Assembly (NCBI RefSeq): GCF_039909015.1
Contig: NZ_CP150919.1
Coordinates: forward strand, 5,742,501 to 5,806,500
Source of the DNA: Pseudomonas grandcourensis
GTDB lineage: Bacteria > Pseudomonadota > Gammaproteobacteria > Pseudomonadales > Pseudomonadaceae
DNA length: 64,000 nucleotides
Reading direction: 5' to 3'
The position numbers and the translations under genes were made by a program. The notes beneath the pieces are model-generated. The model saw nothing but the letters and a program-made list of their open reading frames with translations. It had not been told where the DNA came from and did no database searches. This document shows, piece by piece, positions 29,258 to 38,677 of the stretch (position 1 is the stretch's first letter; each line of letters begins with the position of its first letter).

Positions 29258-30198
29258 TGAAAAAAGCACTCGACACCAGCTCCCGCGAAGACCTCGGCGA
29301 TGACTTTAAAAAGGCGCTGGACGAAGGCTGGCTGCCGATCCGTGAAGTGGCGCGGCAAACCGGGGTCAATGCCGTGACCTTGCGCGCCTGGGAGCGACGC
29401 TACGGTCTGATCGTGCCGCTGCGCACGCCCAAGGGCCATCGGTTGTTCTCGGCCGACCACGTACAACGCATCCAGGCCATCCTCACCTGGCTCAACCGTG
29501 GCGTTGCGGTCAGCCAGGTCAAGCCATTGCTCGACACGCCGCATGCCTTCAGCGAGTCCGTCGACAACGATTGGCACGCCTTGCTGCAAACGTTGCTGCA
29601 GGCGGTCAGCCGCTTGCAGGAACGTGCCCTGGATGACAGCGTCAATCAGGCGATGGCGCTGTATCCGCCGCGAACCCTGTGCGAGCAATTGCTGATGCCC
29701 TTGCTGGCCGCTCTGGAGCAACGCTGGCAAGGCCAGTTCGGGGCGCAGATGGAGCGGGGCTTTTTTTGTGCCTGGCTGCGCAGCAAGTTCGGTGCGCGTA
29801 TCTACCATAACAATCGTCAGTTGCGCACCGCGCCGCTGCTGCTGGTCAACCACTCGGACCTGCCCATGGAGCCGCACCTGTGGCTAACGGCCTGGCTGAT
29901 CAGCAGCGCGGATTGCCCGGTGGAGGTCTTCGACTGGCCGCTGCCTGTCGGAGAACTGGCATTGGCGGTCGAACTTCTGCAACCCCGCGGGGTTCTGCTG
30001 TACTCAAGCAAAGCCCTGAATCCGGCGAAGCTGCCGAAACTTTTCAAAGGCGTCAGTTGCCCAAAAATGATTGCGGGACCAACGGTATGCATCCACCACA
30101 CCGAGTTATCCGCAAGTACTGCCGAGATCGCTGACTTGTACCTGGCCGAAGATCCGTTGTCGGCACATCAGGCACTCGTTCAGCGCGGGCTGATTTAA
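29257..30198 (+). CDS. MerR-family light-response regulator, class II LitR/PplR-like
   Basis: 313 aa. MerR helix-turn-helix about residues 25-95 (WLPIREVARQTGVNAVTLRAWERRYGL, quoted in part: TGVNAVTLRAWERRYG). The rest has the helical cap plus Rossmann-like plan of LitR/CarH, but I see no cobalamin-binding D-x-H-x-x-G motif, and the cap has W-x8-ER where B12-type members have W-x9-EH. This fits class II LitR (PplR), which in P. putida works with LOV blue-light receptors rather than B12. No LOV gene lies in this window. Two consensus operators upstream imply autorepression. Confidence 0.85.
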   Translation: MKKALDTSSREDLGDDFKKALDEGWLPIREVARQTGVNAVTLRAWERRYGLIVPLRTPKGHRLFSADHVQRIQAILTWLNRGVAVSQVKPLLDTPHAFSESVDNDWHALLQTLLQAVSRLQERALDDSVNQAMALYPPRTLCEQLLMPLLAALEQRWQGQFGAQMERGFFCAWLRSKFGARIYHNNRQLRTAPLLLVNHSDLPMEPHLWLTAWLISSADCPVEVFDWPLPVGELALAVELLQPRGVLLYSSKALNPAKLPKLFKGVSCPKMIAGPTVCIHHTELSASTAEIADLYLAEDPLSAHQALVQRGLI

Positions 30199-31662
30199 AT
30201 GAATAGCGTGGGCACCAAAATGCAATTGATCTGGCTGCGCAGCGACTTACGCCTACATGACAACACCGCCCTCTCGGCCGCCGCTACGCGCGGCCCTTGC
30301 GTGGCGGTGTATCTGCTGAGTCCGGAACAATGGCTGGAACACGACGATGCGCCCTGCAAAGTGGACTTCTGGCTGCGTAACCTGCGCGAGTTAAGCCGCG
30401 AACTGGGTCAACTAAACATTCCCCTACTGATCCGCCGGGCACCCCGCTGGGAAGACGCTCCAAGCGTATTGCTGAACCTGTGCCGACAATGGCAGGTCGA
30501 CGCGTTGCACCTCAACGACGAGTACGGCATCCACGAGTCCCGTCGCGATGCAGCGGTCGCCCGGACGCTACAGGCCGAAGGCGTCGAAGTTCACCGCTAC
30601 CTCGATCAATTGCTGTTCAAGCCCGGGAGCGTGCTGACCCGCACCGGCACTTACTTTCAGGTCTTCAGCCAGTTCCGCAAAGTCTGCTACGAACGACTGC
30701 ACCACTCGCTGCCCAGCCTGGTCCGCGCGCCGCACAAACAAGCGCCGCTGAACATTGCCAGCGATCCGATCCCCTTGAGTGTCGACGGTTTCGCAATACC
30801 CGCTGACAACCTGCGCAACCTGTGGCCGGCGGGTGAAGCCCAAGCCCGGCATCGCCTCGACAGCTTTAGCGATGCACAGATCGAACACTATCAAAGCGAA
30901 CGGGACTTCCCGGCGAAGCCCGGCACCAGTCAGCTTTCCGCCTATCTCGCCGCCGGGGTGATCTCTCCTCGCCAATGCCTGCACGCGGCCTTGAACAGCA
31001 ATCAGGGCGAATTCGAAAGCGGCAACACCGGCGCCGTCACCTGGATCAACGAGCTGCTGTGGCGCGAGTTCTACAAACACATCCTGGTGGGCTACCCACG
31101 GGTATCCCGACACCGCGCGTTTCGCCCGGAAACCGAAGCACTGGCCTGGCGCGATGCCCCCGAAGAACTGGCCGCCTGGCAACAGGCGCGTACCGGCTTG
31201 CCGATCATCGACGCCGCCATGCGCCAACTGCTGGCAACCGGCTGGATGCACAACCGCCTGCGCATGGTGGTGGCGATGTTCCTGACCAAAAACCTGCTGA
31301 TCGACTGGCGCGAAGGCGAACGCTTTTTCATGCACCATCTGATCGATGGAGACCTGGCGGCGAACAATGGTGGCTGGCAGTGGAGTTCCTCCACCGGCAC
31401 CGACTCGGCGCCTTACTTCCGGATTTTCAACCCGCTGAGCCAGTCGGAAAAATTCGACCCCGACGGCGTGTTCATCAAGCAGTGGTTGCCGGAACTGGCC
31501 GGGCTGAATAAAAAAGACGTGCACAACCCCGCCAATCTCGGCGGCCTTTTCGGTGTGGTGGATTACCCCTCACCGATCGTCGACCTGGGTACTTCCCGTA
31601 CGCGTGCGTTGACGGCATTCAAAAACCTGCCCTCGCGGCAATACGCCGCCGTTGGGTCATGA
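30199..31662 (+). CDS. phr: Deoxyribodipyrimidine (CPD) photolyase
   Basis: 487 aa from ATG 30199, immediately after the merR stop; ATG 30220 (MQLIWLRSDLRLHDN) would give 480 aa and also fits the family N-terminus. N-terminal antenna domain to about 130, C-terminal FAD domain with WINELLWREFYKHIL and the signature DGDLAANNGGWQWSSSTGTD (about residues 380-399). Repairs cyclobutane pyrimidine dimers with blue or near-UV light. It is the third gene of the operon, so production should be light-induced through the operators at 28202 and 28252. Confidence 0.95.
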   Translation: MNSVGTKMQLIWLRSDLRLHDNTALSAAATRGPCVAVYLLSPEQWLEHDDAPCKVDFWLRNLRELSRELGQLNIPLLIRRAPRWEDAPSVLLNLCRQWQVDALHLNDEYGIHESRRDAAVARTLQAEGVEVHRYLDQLLFKPGSVLTRTGTYFQVFSQFRKVCYERLHHSLPSLVRAPHKQAPLNIASDPIPLSVDGFAIPADNLRNLWPAGEAQARHRLDSFSDAQIEHYQSERDFPAKPGTSQLSAYLAAGVISPRQCLHAALNSNQGEFESGNTGAVTWINELLWREFYKHILVGYPRVSRHRAFRPETEALAWRDAPEELAAWQQARTGLPIIDAAMRQLLATGWMHNRLRMVVAMFLTKNLLIDWREGERFFMHHLIDGDLAANNGGWQWSSSTGTDSAPYFRIFNPLSQSEKFDPDGVFIKQWLPELAGLNKKDVHNPANLGGLFGVVDYPSPIVDLGTSRTRALTAFKNLPSRQYAAVGS

Positions 31663-31763
31663 ATGACCGCCACCGGGATGACTTCGATGCCGGGGCTTTG
31701 CATTATGAACATTTACCCGTATTGGGCTGGGTAACTGCCTGGCTGAAAAGGAGATTGGGATGA
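31659..31763 (+). CDS. Candidate 34-aa protein overlapping phr and the SDR gene
   Basis: ATG 31659 to TGA 31763. The start overlaps the phr stop as ATGA (31659-31662), and the stop overlaps the SDR start as ATGA (31760-31763). The ribosome site of the SDR (AAGGAG at 31748-31753) lies within it. The peptide begins MNDRHRDDFDAGALHYEH and ends WLKRRLG: acidic front, Trp-containing amphipathic, basic tail. No good ribosome site of its own, so translation would rely on coupling from phr. Third-position GC falls along it, a caution. No family recognised. Confidence 0.5.
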   Translation: MNDRHRDDFDAGALHYEHLPVLGWVTAWLKRRLG

Positions 31764-32542
31764 GTCGTACACTCGCACGACGATACTGGCTGACAGGTGC
31801 CAGCAGCGGCATCGGTGCCGCCCTGGCCGAAGAAATCCTAAAAACCGGTGCGCACCTGGCCGTCAGTTCGCGCACCGTGGCACCACTGAAAGACTTGTCG
31901 CTACGTTACCCGGGGCAGGTGCTGGTGGTCGCCGGAGACCTGACCAACAGCCAGGCCGTACGCGAGATCGGCGAGCAGATTGCCGAGGACTGGGGCTCGC
32001 TGGACACCGTGATACTCAACGCCGGCACCTGCGAGTACGTGGATGCCAAGCAGTTCGATACCTCGATTGTCGAGCACGTGGTGCGTACCAACCTGTTGGC
32101 CAGCAGTTTTTGCATCGACGCCGCACTGCCTTTGCTGCGTGCCGGCACCGCACCGCATCTGGTAGCCATGGCCAGTACGGTGACCTACCTGCCGCTGCCC
32201 AAGGCAGAAGCCTGCGGCACCTCGAAGGCCGGGCTGCGTTACCTGTTCGAGTCCCTGCGCATCGACCTGGCTCCGGAGGGCATAGAACTCACGGTGATCA
32301 GCCCCGGGGTTGTCGAGACGCCGCTGACGGCGAAAAACGACTCCCCCATGGCCTTGAGCTGGCCGGTGGACAAAGCCGCACGGCACATCCTCGAAAAACT
32401 CAAGGACCGTCCGCTGGAGATCGCTTTCCCGGCAGCGTTCATGACCGCCCTCTGGCCACTCGCCAAACGGCCGGACCAAGTGAAACTGGAGATCGGCAAA
32501 CCCATGGTGCGCAGCCAGCCACCGATCAAGGATCAACCCTGA
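31760..32542 (+). CDS. Short-chain dehydrogenase/reductase-like protein with Cys in place of the catalytic Tyr
   Basis: 260 aa. NAD(P) motif TGASSGIGAALAE at residues 12-24, NAG at 87-89, catalytic Ser at about 139, and Lys156 of YxxxK. The Tyr position is Cys152 (TGC at 32213-32215, within ACGTSKAGLRYL); the usual TAC codon is one base away. Without Tyr the standard hydride/proton relay should fail, so this is either an altered or non-catalytic SDR or a recent mutation in this strain. Last gene of the light operon as I read it. AAGGAG precedes the start. Confidence 0.88.
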   Translation: MSRTLARRYWLTGASSGIGAALAEEILKTGAHLAVSSRTVAPLKDLSLRYPGQVLVVAGDLTNSQAVREIGEQIAEDWGSLDTVILNAGTCEYVDAKQFDTSIVEHVVRTNLLASSFCIDAALPLLRAGTAPHLVAMASTVTYLPLPKAEACGTSKAGLRYLFESLRIDLAPEGIELTVISPGVVETPLTAKNDSPMALSWPVDKAARHILEKLKDRPLEIAFPAAFMTALWPLAKRPDQVKLEIGKPMVRSQPPIKDQP

Positions 32543-32641
32543 AAAGCGCCATAATCGGCGGCGGTATCCTGGACGTTCCGATACTTGAGCGTCCGTCCGA
32601 CCTTTCACACAGCACTCGGTGACTGCCTTACACTGCGCGCC

Positions 32642-32947
32642 ATGAAAACCATCCCCCATACGCAAATCGCGGAACCCGCGGTCACCTGCTCGACCTGTGC
32701 GGCCTGCTGCTGCCAGCTCGAAGTCATGTTGATCACCGATACGGGTGTGCCTGAACGGTTCATCGATACCGATGACTGGGGCGGGGAAGTGATGCTGCGC
32801 CTGGATGACGGCTGGTGCGCCGCGCTGGATCGCAACACGATGATGTGCACCATCTACGAAAAACGCCCGCTGATCTGCCGGGAGTTCGAGATGGGCGCAC
32901 CGGAGTGCATCGACGAACGCCAGGGGATTTCGACGGCGTATCGCTGA
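32642..32947 (+). CDS. YkgJ-family cysteine cluster protein
   Basis: 101 aa from ATG 32642; an in-frame extension to 32585 lies in unlikely sequence. Cysteine-dense N-terminus CSTCAACCCQ (about residues 15-24), then MCTIYEKRPLICREFEMG: the CxxC...C...C plan of the YkgJ putative Fe-S or zinc cluster family. Function unknown. It follows the SDR gene by 99 bases with no terminator between them, so it may be read from the same transcript. Confidence 0.85.
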   Translation: MKTIPHTQIAEPAVTCSTCAACCCQLEVMLITDTGVPERFIDTDDWGGEVMLRLDDGWCAALDRNTMMCTIYEKRPLICREFEMGAPECIDERQGISTAYR

Positions 32948-32966
32948 ACTGGAAAACAACACAGCT

Positions 32967-33060
32967 CCTGTAGGAGCGAGCCTGCTCGCGATTGCTGACT
33001 GTCAGCCAACCAAGCAGGCAACTGACACACCGTCATCGCGAGCAGGCTCGCTCCTACAGG
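32967..33060. repeat. REPIN (CTGTAGGAGCGAGCCTGCTCGCGAT family)
   Basis: 26-bp inverted ends at 32967-32992 and 33035-33060 around a 42-base spacer containing GACTGTCAG and AACTGACAC. A second copy with the same ends and the same spacer words is at 45691-45781. It separates ykgJ from pagL, which converge here. Confidence 0.88.
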
Positions 33061-33069
33061 GGGATGCAA

Positions 33070-33588
33070 TTACAACGGCAACGTGTAATGCAGCGAGTAG
33101 CTTTCTACACCGTCGTTGGAACTGGCGAGCCCGGCATTGGAATAGTGCGTCGCACGGATCCCGACTTCATGACCGCCATTGAAGCGCAGGCCAAAACCGA
33201 ACCGGTCTTCAAACTGGAAAGAACTGCCAATGTTGTTGTCTTCGAGTCGGGTATTGGAGAACGCCGCCACGCCAATGCCTGCTTCAACGTAGGGTTTGAC
33301 GTTCTGGCCGGCAAACTCGTAAACGAACACCGGAGAGAACGACAGGCTGTTATTGCTTGAGGTCTTGTCGCCTTCCCAGTAGGTGTAGGCGCCGCTCCAG
33401 TAACCGGTCACGCGACCAACGTCACTCTGCAACCAGCTCTGGTCCCAATCGAATTGCATGCCCAATCGATACGTCATGGTCGAATCGCTGGTCTGACCAA
33501 CCGCGAACTCCACACCTGCCGCCTGCGCGGTAAAAGTGTGCCCCATCAGTGCGGCCGCAATCGCGGCCAAGCAGAATAGTCGCTTCAC
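33070..33588 (-). CDS. pagL: Lipid A 3-O-deacylase PagL
   Basis: 172 aa from GTG 33588, preceded by AAGGAAG; the ATG at 33645 has no ribosome site. Signal peptide KRLFCLAAIAAALMGHTFTAQA, roughly residues 2-23 (first part KRLFCLAAIAAALMG). The mature part is an eight-stranded barrel with the PagL catalytic residues: His and Ser in RATHYSNAG, Glu in DGVESYSLHY. It removes the 3-position acyl chain from lipid A in the outer membrane. The neighbouring murI-moeB-prmC-prfA-hemA order is the same as in P. aeruginosa (PA4661-PA4666). Confidence 0.93.
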   Translation of the reverse strand: MKRLFCLAAIAAALMGHTFTAQAAGVEFAVGQTSDSTMTYRLGMQFDWDQSWLQSDVGRVTGYWSGAYTYWEGDKTSSNNSLSFSPVFVYEFAGQNVKPYVEAGIGVAAFSNTRLEDNNIGSSFQFEDRFGFGLRFNGGHEVGIRATHYSNAGLASSNDGVESYSLHYTLPL

Positions 33589-33711
33589 TAGAAACTTCCT
33601 TTTGCGAACGATTTCGTATGGTTTTTTTGTTGCCAAGCCCTGCAAAACAATAGAAGTCAGCGATTTATCAGAAGTTCACCCCGACTCTTCGTATTCCCCC
33701 CGGACAGCCTT

Positions 33712-34503
33712 CTACCTGTTGAAGCTTCGCACAACGCCAGAGGTATTCCACAGTATCGGCAAGATATTTCTGAAATGAAGCGGATCGGCACTGGTCCAGA
33801 ACTGCGCCTCACGGACCGGCCCCTCGGCAAGCAGCTCGCCTTCGGTCAGTAGACGCTGAAGTTGCCGTGCGACGGCGGCACCGGTGTCGATCAGGCTGAT
33901 GTCATCGGGGATCATCTGCCGCAGCATCGGTTTGAGAAAGGGGTAATGGGTACAGCCGAGAATCAGGGTGTCCGCGCCGGCGGCCAGCAGTGGCAGAACA
34001 TACCCGGCCAGCAGCTGGCGCAACTCGGGGCTGCGCAGATCGCCGCTTTCAATCAGCTCCACCAGCCCGGGACAGGGTTGGGTGATCACCTTCACGTCCG
34101 TGGCGAAGCGGTCGAGCAACGCGGCGAACTTGGCGCTCTGCAAGGTACCGGTGGTGGCCAGCACTCCCACCACGCCGGAACGGGTTGCGGCGGCGGCCGG
34201 CTTGACTGCCGGCTCCATGCCGACGATGGGCCATTCCGGATAGTCGCGACGCAAGTCGGCGACACCGGCAACCGTCGCCGTGTTGCACGCCAGCACCAGG
34301 GCCTTGGCGCCCTGTTGCCGAAAGAAGTCGGCCATCACGCTGCAACGTTGCTGGATAAATTCCGGGGTTTTCTCGCCGTAGGGAACATTCCCGCAGTCGG
34401 CGACGTACAACAGAGACTCATTGGGCAGCAAACGCTGGATCTCGGCCAGTACCGAGAGCCCGCCGACACCGGAGTCGAACACGCCTATCGGCGCTTCACG
34501 CAT
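33712..34503 (-). CDS. murI: Glutamate racemase
   Basis: 263 aa from ATG 34503, which overlaps the moeB stop by 8 bases; longer frames to 34575 would lie inside moeB. Catalytic cysteines in ACNTATV (about residue 72) and LGCTHYPF (about 184), plus FDSGVGG at residues 8-14. Makes D-glutamate for peptidoglycan. Part of the hemA-prfA-prmC-moeB-murI run of overlapping genes. Confidence 0.95.
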   Translation of the reverse strand: MREAPIGVFDSGVGGLSVLAEIQRLLPNESLLYVADCGNVPYGEKTPEFIQQRCSVMADFFRQQGAKALVLACNTATVAGVADLRRDYPEWPIVGMEPAVKPAAAATRSGVVGVLATTGTLQSAKFAALLDRFATDVKVITQPCPGLVELIESGDLRSPELRQLLAGYVLPLLAAGADTLILGCTHYPFLKPMLRQMIPDDISLIDTGAAVARQLQRLLTEGELLAEGPVREAQFWTSADPLHFRNILPILWNTSGVVRSFNR

Positions 34504-35251
34504 TTTTCGCCCCACAGACGCTGCAACCCGGATCGCGCTTGACCCGCAATTCACGGAAGCGCGTGCCCAAGGCATCGATCAACAACAGGCGCCCCACCAG
34601 CGGTTCGCCGAATCCGGCCAACAATTTCAGCGCTTCGAGCGCTTGCAGACTGCCGACCAGCCCCACCAGCGGACCGACCACGCCGGCCTCGCTGCAGGTC
34701 AATTCGGCTTCGCTGCCGTGCCCGTATAAACAGTGGTAGCACGGACTCTCCGGCCGACGCGGATCGAACACCGACAGTTGCCCTTCAAGGCGAATCGCCG
34801 CGCCGCTGACCAGCGGTTTGCCGGCCGCCACGCAAGCGGCGTTGACCGCTTCACGGGTGGAAAAATTGTCAGAGCAATCGAGGACCAGATCCACTCCGGC
34901 CACCACGGCCGCCAGGGAATCTTCATCCAGCGCCGCGCGATGGGCGATCAGTTGAATCTCGGGATTGATTGCCGTCAGGCGCTTGATTGCCGAATCGACC
35001 TTGGTCATGCCGACGCTGTCGGTGTCGTGAATGATCTGGCGTTGCAGGTTGGTCAGGTCGACCGTGTCGAAGTCCGCCAGATGCAACTCACCCACACCCG
35101 CGGCCGCCAGATACAGCGCCACTGGCGCGCCAAGGCCGCCAAGACCGACGATCAGTACGCGGCTCTCCTTGAGCCGCAACTGACCGTCGATATCGATATG
35201 TTGCAGCAGAATCTGCCGGCTGTAACGCAGCAACTCCTGATCATTCAGCAC
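34496..35251 (-). CDS. moeB: Molybdopterin-synthase adenylyltransferase / HesA-MoeB-ThiF protein
   Basis: 251 aa. ATP-binding [20 protein letters not shown] near residues 35-54, [13 protein letters not shown], and two CxxC pairs for zinc (PCYHC and CSVC). Adenylates the C-terminal Gly of MoaD (or ThiS-type carriers) so that sulfur can be added. Starts inside the prmC end with a 7-base overlap and overlaps murI at its own end. Confidence 0.9.
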   Translation of the reverse strand: MLNDQELLRYSRQILLQHIDIDGQLRLKESRVLIVGLGGLGAPVALYLAAAGVGELHLADFDTVDLTNLQRQIIHDTDSVGMTKVDSAIKRLTAINPEIQLIAHRAALDEDSLAAVVAGVDLVLDCSDNFSTREAVNAACVAAGKPLVSGAAIRLEGQLSVFDPRRPESPCYHCLYGHGSEAELTCSEAGVVGPLVGLVGSLQALEALKLLAGFGEPLVGRLLLIDALGTRFRELRVKRDPGCSVCGAKNA

Positions 35252-36075
35252 GGCAGGCGCCCCAGACTGATGCGTTGGTGACCGCCCAGATCGGTGCGGC
35301 TGTGGACTTCTTCAAAACCCCGGGTCAGCAGCAAATCGCGAACTGCCTCGGCCTGATCATAGCCGTGTTCGAGCATCAGCCAGCCACCCGCCTCCAGATG
35401 ATCCGGTGCCTGGGCGACGATCAGGCGCAGATCGTCGAGCCCGTCGACACCCGCCACCAGGGCGCTGGCCGGTTCGAAGCGCACATCGCCCTCGACCAGA
35501 TGCGGATCGGTCGCTGCGATATACGGCGGATTGCTGATGATCAGCTGAAAACGCTGACCTTCCAGGGCGCTGAACCAATGGCTGCTCAGTACCTTGGCGT
35601 TGTTCAGGTGCAGGCGCTGGCGATTGCGTTCGGCCAGGGCCACGGCTTCCAGCACACGATCCACGGCGGTGACGTTCCAGGCCGGACGCTCGCTGGCCAG
35701 GGCCAGGGCGATGGCACCGCTGCCGGTGCCGAGGTCGAGTACCTTGGCCGGAGTGGCCGGCAACAGTTCCAGCGCGGCTTCCACCAGCAGTTCGGTGTCC
35801 GGACGCGGGATCAACGTGTGCGGCGCCACTTCCAGGTCCAGCTTCCAGAAACCCTGCTGGCCGAGGATATAGGCCACCGGCTCTCCGCTGCGGCGACGCT
35901 GCAAATATTCGGCGAACGTAAGCGCCGCTTCGCTCGGCACGATGCGCTCCGGCCAGGTGTGCAGGAAACTGCGGGACTTGCCCAACGCCGCCGCCAGCAG
36001 CAATTCGGCATCCAGACGCGCCGTCGGCGAGTCGGGTAAATCGGCGGCGCGCAACAAACTGGCAATGATCGTCAT
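35245..36075 (-). CDS. prmC: Peptide chain release factor N(5)-glutamine methyltransferase
   Basis: 276 aa. SAM motif VLDLGTGSGAIALAL near residues 114-128, and NPPYIAATD (about 181-189), the NPPY motif that grips the target glutamine. It methylates the Gln of the GGQ motif in RF1 and RF2. The gene begins directly after prfA, which encodes its substrate RF1. Confidence 0.95.
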   Translation of the reverse strand: MTIIASLLRAADLPDSPTARLDAELLLAAALGKSRSFLHTWPERIVPSEAALTFAEYLQRRRSGEPVAYILGQQGFWKLDLEVAPHTLIPRPDTELLVEAALELLPATPAKVLDLGTGSGAIALALASERPAWNVTAVDRVLEAVALAERNRQRLHLNNAKVLSSHWFSALEGQRFQLIISNPPYIAATDPHLVEGDVRFEPASALVAGVDGLDDLRLIVAQAPDHLEAGGWLMLEHGYDQAEAVRDLLLTRGFEEVHSRTDLGGHQRISLGRLPC

Positions 36076-37158
36076 TTACTCACCTATCGCTGCCAGTTGA
36101 TCGGCCTGGTACTCGGCCAGCAACGGCTCGATCACCGCCTCGACGCCGCCGGCGAGGATCTCGTCGAGGGAATACAAGGTCAGGTTGACCCGGTGGTCGG
36201 TGACCCGGCCCTGGGCAAAATTGTAGGTGCGGATGCGCTCGGAACGGTCACCGGAGCCGACCAGCAACTTACGCTCACTGGCGATGGCGTTGGCTGCAGC
36301 GGAGGTCTGCTGATCGTTCAGCTTGGCCGACAACCAGGACATCGCCCGGGCGCGGTTCTTGTGCTGTGAACGTTCTTCCTGGCACTCGACGACAATGCCG
36401 GACGGCAAGTGCGTGATACGGATCGCCGAGTCGGTCTTGTTGACGTGCTGGCCACCGGCGCCGGAGGAGCGATAGGTATCGACGCGCAGGTCGGCCGGGT
36501 TGATCTCGATGGTTTCCTGTTCGTCCGGCTCGGGCAGTACCGCCACGGTGCAGGCCGAGGTGTGGATGCGGCCCTGGGATTCGGTCGCCGGAACCCGCTG
36601 CACGCGGTGCGCGCCGGATTCGAACTTCAGCTTGCCGTAGACATTGTCGCCCTCGACCCGGGCAATCACCTCTTTATAGCCGCCGTGTTCACCTTCGTTT
36701 TCCGAGAGGATCTCCACCCGCCAGCCACGACGCTCGGCGTAACGCGAATACATGCGGAACAGGTCGCCGGAGAAAATCGCCGCCTCGTCGCCGCCGGTAC
36801 CGGCACGGATCTCGAGGAACACGTTGCGCCCGTCGTTCGGGTCCTTGGGCAGCAGCATGCGTTGCAGGTCAGCTTCGAGCGTGACCAGGCGCTCCTTGGC
36901 CTCGCGGACTTCTTCCACGGCCATTTCACGCATGTCCGGGTCGCTGTCCTTGAGCAGTGCCTGGGCACCTTCGAGGTCGTCCTGCACTTTCAGCAGTGCT
37001 TTATAGGCGCCCACGATCGGTTCAACTTCCGCGTACTCCTTGGAATAGGTGCGGAACTTGTTCTGATCGGAAATGACCTCGCCGTCGCCCAGCAGGGCAG
37101 TCAATTCCTCGAAACGGTCCTGGAGGATATCCAGCTTATTGAGCAGTGACGCTTTCAT
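36076..37158 (-). CDS. prfA: Peptide chain release factor 1
   Basis: 360 aa. GGQ motif in [17 protein letters not shown] (about residues 225-241) and the codon-recognition region with the PVT-like anticodon loop around residue 185 (VPATESQGR). Ends translation at UAA and UAG. Start overlaps the hemA stop by 4 bases (ATGA). Confidence 0.96.
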   Translation of the reverse strand: MKASLLNKLDILQDRFEELTALLGDGEVISDQNKFRTYSKEYAEVEPIVGAYKALLKVQDDLEGAQALLKDSDPDMREMAVEEVREAKERLVTLEADLQRMLLPKDPNDGRNVFLEIRAGTGGDEAAIFSGDLFRMYSRYAERRGWRVEILSENEGEHGGYKEVIARVEGDNVYGKLKFESGAHRVQRVPATESQGRIHTSACTVAVLPEPDEQETIEINPADLRVDTYRSSGAGGQHVNKTDSAIRITHLPSGIVVECQEERSQHKNRARAMSWLSAKLNDQQTSAAANAIASERKLLVGSGDRSERIRTYNFAQGRVTDHRVNLTLYSLDEILAGGVEAVIEPLLAEYQADQLAAIGE

Positions 37159-38444
37159 TGCGGTTTTTTATCCGAAAAGCTATCCGATGAGCCCTCACCG
37201 AGGGCAAAGAGTTCCTGGGCCATCGCCAGCGCATCCAGGCGACCTTCGGCAGAGAGCTTTTTCAACTGCACGCTCGGTGCGTGCAACAGTTTGTTGGTCA
37301 GCCCGCGGGCCAGTTGCACCAGCACCTCTTCGGCACTGGTGCCGTTGGCCAGCATGCGCTGGGCCTTTTGCAATTCTTCGTCGCGCAGGCGTTCGCTCTG
37401 TTGACGATAAGCCTTGAGCACGTCCACCGCCGCCAACTCGCGCAGGCGGACCATGAAGTCTTCGGCACCGATCGAGACCATCTCTTCGGCGGCCTGGGCT
37501 GCGCCCTGACGACTCTTGAGGTTCTCGGCGACCACTTCGTGGAGGTCGTCGACGCTATAGAGGTAAACGTCGTCCAGTTCGCCGACTTCTGGTTCGATGT
37601 CACGGGGAACAGCGATATCCACCATGAAGATCGGTTTGTGCTTGCGCAGTTTCAAGGCGCTTTCCACCGCTCCCTTGCCCAGGATCGGCAACTGGCTGGC
37701 GGTGGAACTGATGACGATATCGCTGCGCACCAGTTCTGCCGGAATATCCGACAACAACACCGCATGGGCACCAAACTGTTCAGCCAGAATGCTCGCGCGC
37801 TCCAGGGTACGGTTGGCGACCACGATGCGCTTTACACCCAGGTCATGCAGATGGCGGGCGACCAGGGTGATGGTCTCGCCGGCGCCGATCAACAAGGCCT
37901 GGCTGCGTTGCAGGTCGCTGAAAATCTGCTTGGCCAGGCTCACTGCGGCAAACGCCACCGATACCGGGTTCTCGCCGATGGCCGTGTCGGTGCGTACCTG
38001 CTTGGCCGCATTGAACGTGGCCTGGAACAGCCGCCCGAGCAACGGCCCGATGGTGCCGGCCTCGCGAGCCACGGCATAGGCCGATTTCATCTGGCCGAGA
38101 ATCTGCGGTTCGCCCAACACCAGCGAGTCGAGCCCGGAAGCGACCCGCATCATGTGACGAACTGCCGCATCATCTTCATGCACGTAGGCGCTTTCACGGA
38201 GCTCGTCATAGCTCAAATGATGATATTCGGCCAGCCAGCGCAGCACGATGTCCGCCGACAGGTGATCCTGTTCTATATAGAGTTCACTGCGATTGCAGGT
38301 GGAGAGGATCGCAGCTTCGCGGCTGTCGGTGAGTCGGCAGAGCTGCTGCAAGGCCTCAACCAGCTGCTCAGGGGTAAAAGCCACGCGCTCGCGGACGTCT
38401 ACTGAAGCAGTCTTGTGGTTAATACCGAGTGCAAGGAAGGCCAT
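37155..38444 (-). CDS. hemA: Glutamyl-tRNA reductase
   Basis: 429 aa. Catalytic Cys in [11 protein letters not shown] near residue 50; NADPH-binding [17 protein letters not shown] near residues 184-200. First committed step of tetrapyrrole synthesis by the C5 route: glutamyl-tRNA to glutamate-1-semialdehyde. First gene of the hemA-prfA-prmC-moeB-murI unit. No strong ribosome site at the family start. It is divergent from the TPR lipoprotein gene across 233 bases. Confidence 0.95.
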   Translation of the reverse strand: MAFLALGINHKTASVDVRERVAFTPEQLVEALQQLCRLTDSREAAILSTCNRSELYIEQDHLSADIVLRWLAEYHHLSYDELRESAYVHEDDAAVRHMMRVASGLDSLVLGEPQILGQMKSAYAVAREAGTIGPLLGRLFQATFNAAKQVRTDTAIGENPVSVAFAAVSLAKQIFSDLQRSQALLIGAGETITLVARHLHDLGVKRIVVANRTLERASILAEQFGAHAVLLSDIPAELVRSDIVISSTASQLPILGKGAVESALKLRKHKPIFMVDIAVPRDIEPEVGELDDVYLYSVDDLHEVVAENLKSRQGAAQAAEEMVSIGAEDFMVRLRELAAVDVLKAYRQQSERLRDEELQKAQRMLANGTSAEEVLVQLARGLTNKLLHAPSVQLKKLSAEGRLDALAMAQELFALGEGSSDSFSDKKPQ

Positions 38445-38677
38445 TCAAAGTCGCTGATTGTGACGTGAAGCCGACAATTGTCCTACTTCGACGGAATCAG
38501 AACAACTACTCGATATCTATCGCGCCGGTAGACGAGGCCGACGTTGCGAGCGGTTCTCGTTTAAAGGATCGCCCAGAGTCGTCTATCGGGTTGGCAGGTA
38601 AATTGCCGGGCCGGTTATGTTTGGCCGAAAGCTTGTGTCATGATGATCCGACCGCAGGTTAGTCGTCCTCCTCCTAT

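Noticed and set aside
32585-32641. N-terminal extension of the YkgJ-like gene
   Set aside because: The stretch has unfavourable codons and the family starts near the Cys cluster; ATG 32642 is enough.
33589-33645. ATG 33645 as start of pagL
   Set aside because: The extension is basic and not signal-like; GTG 33588 has AAGGAAG at good spacing and gives a normal signal peptide.
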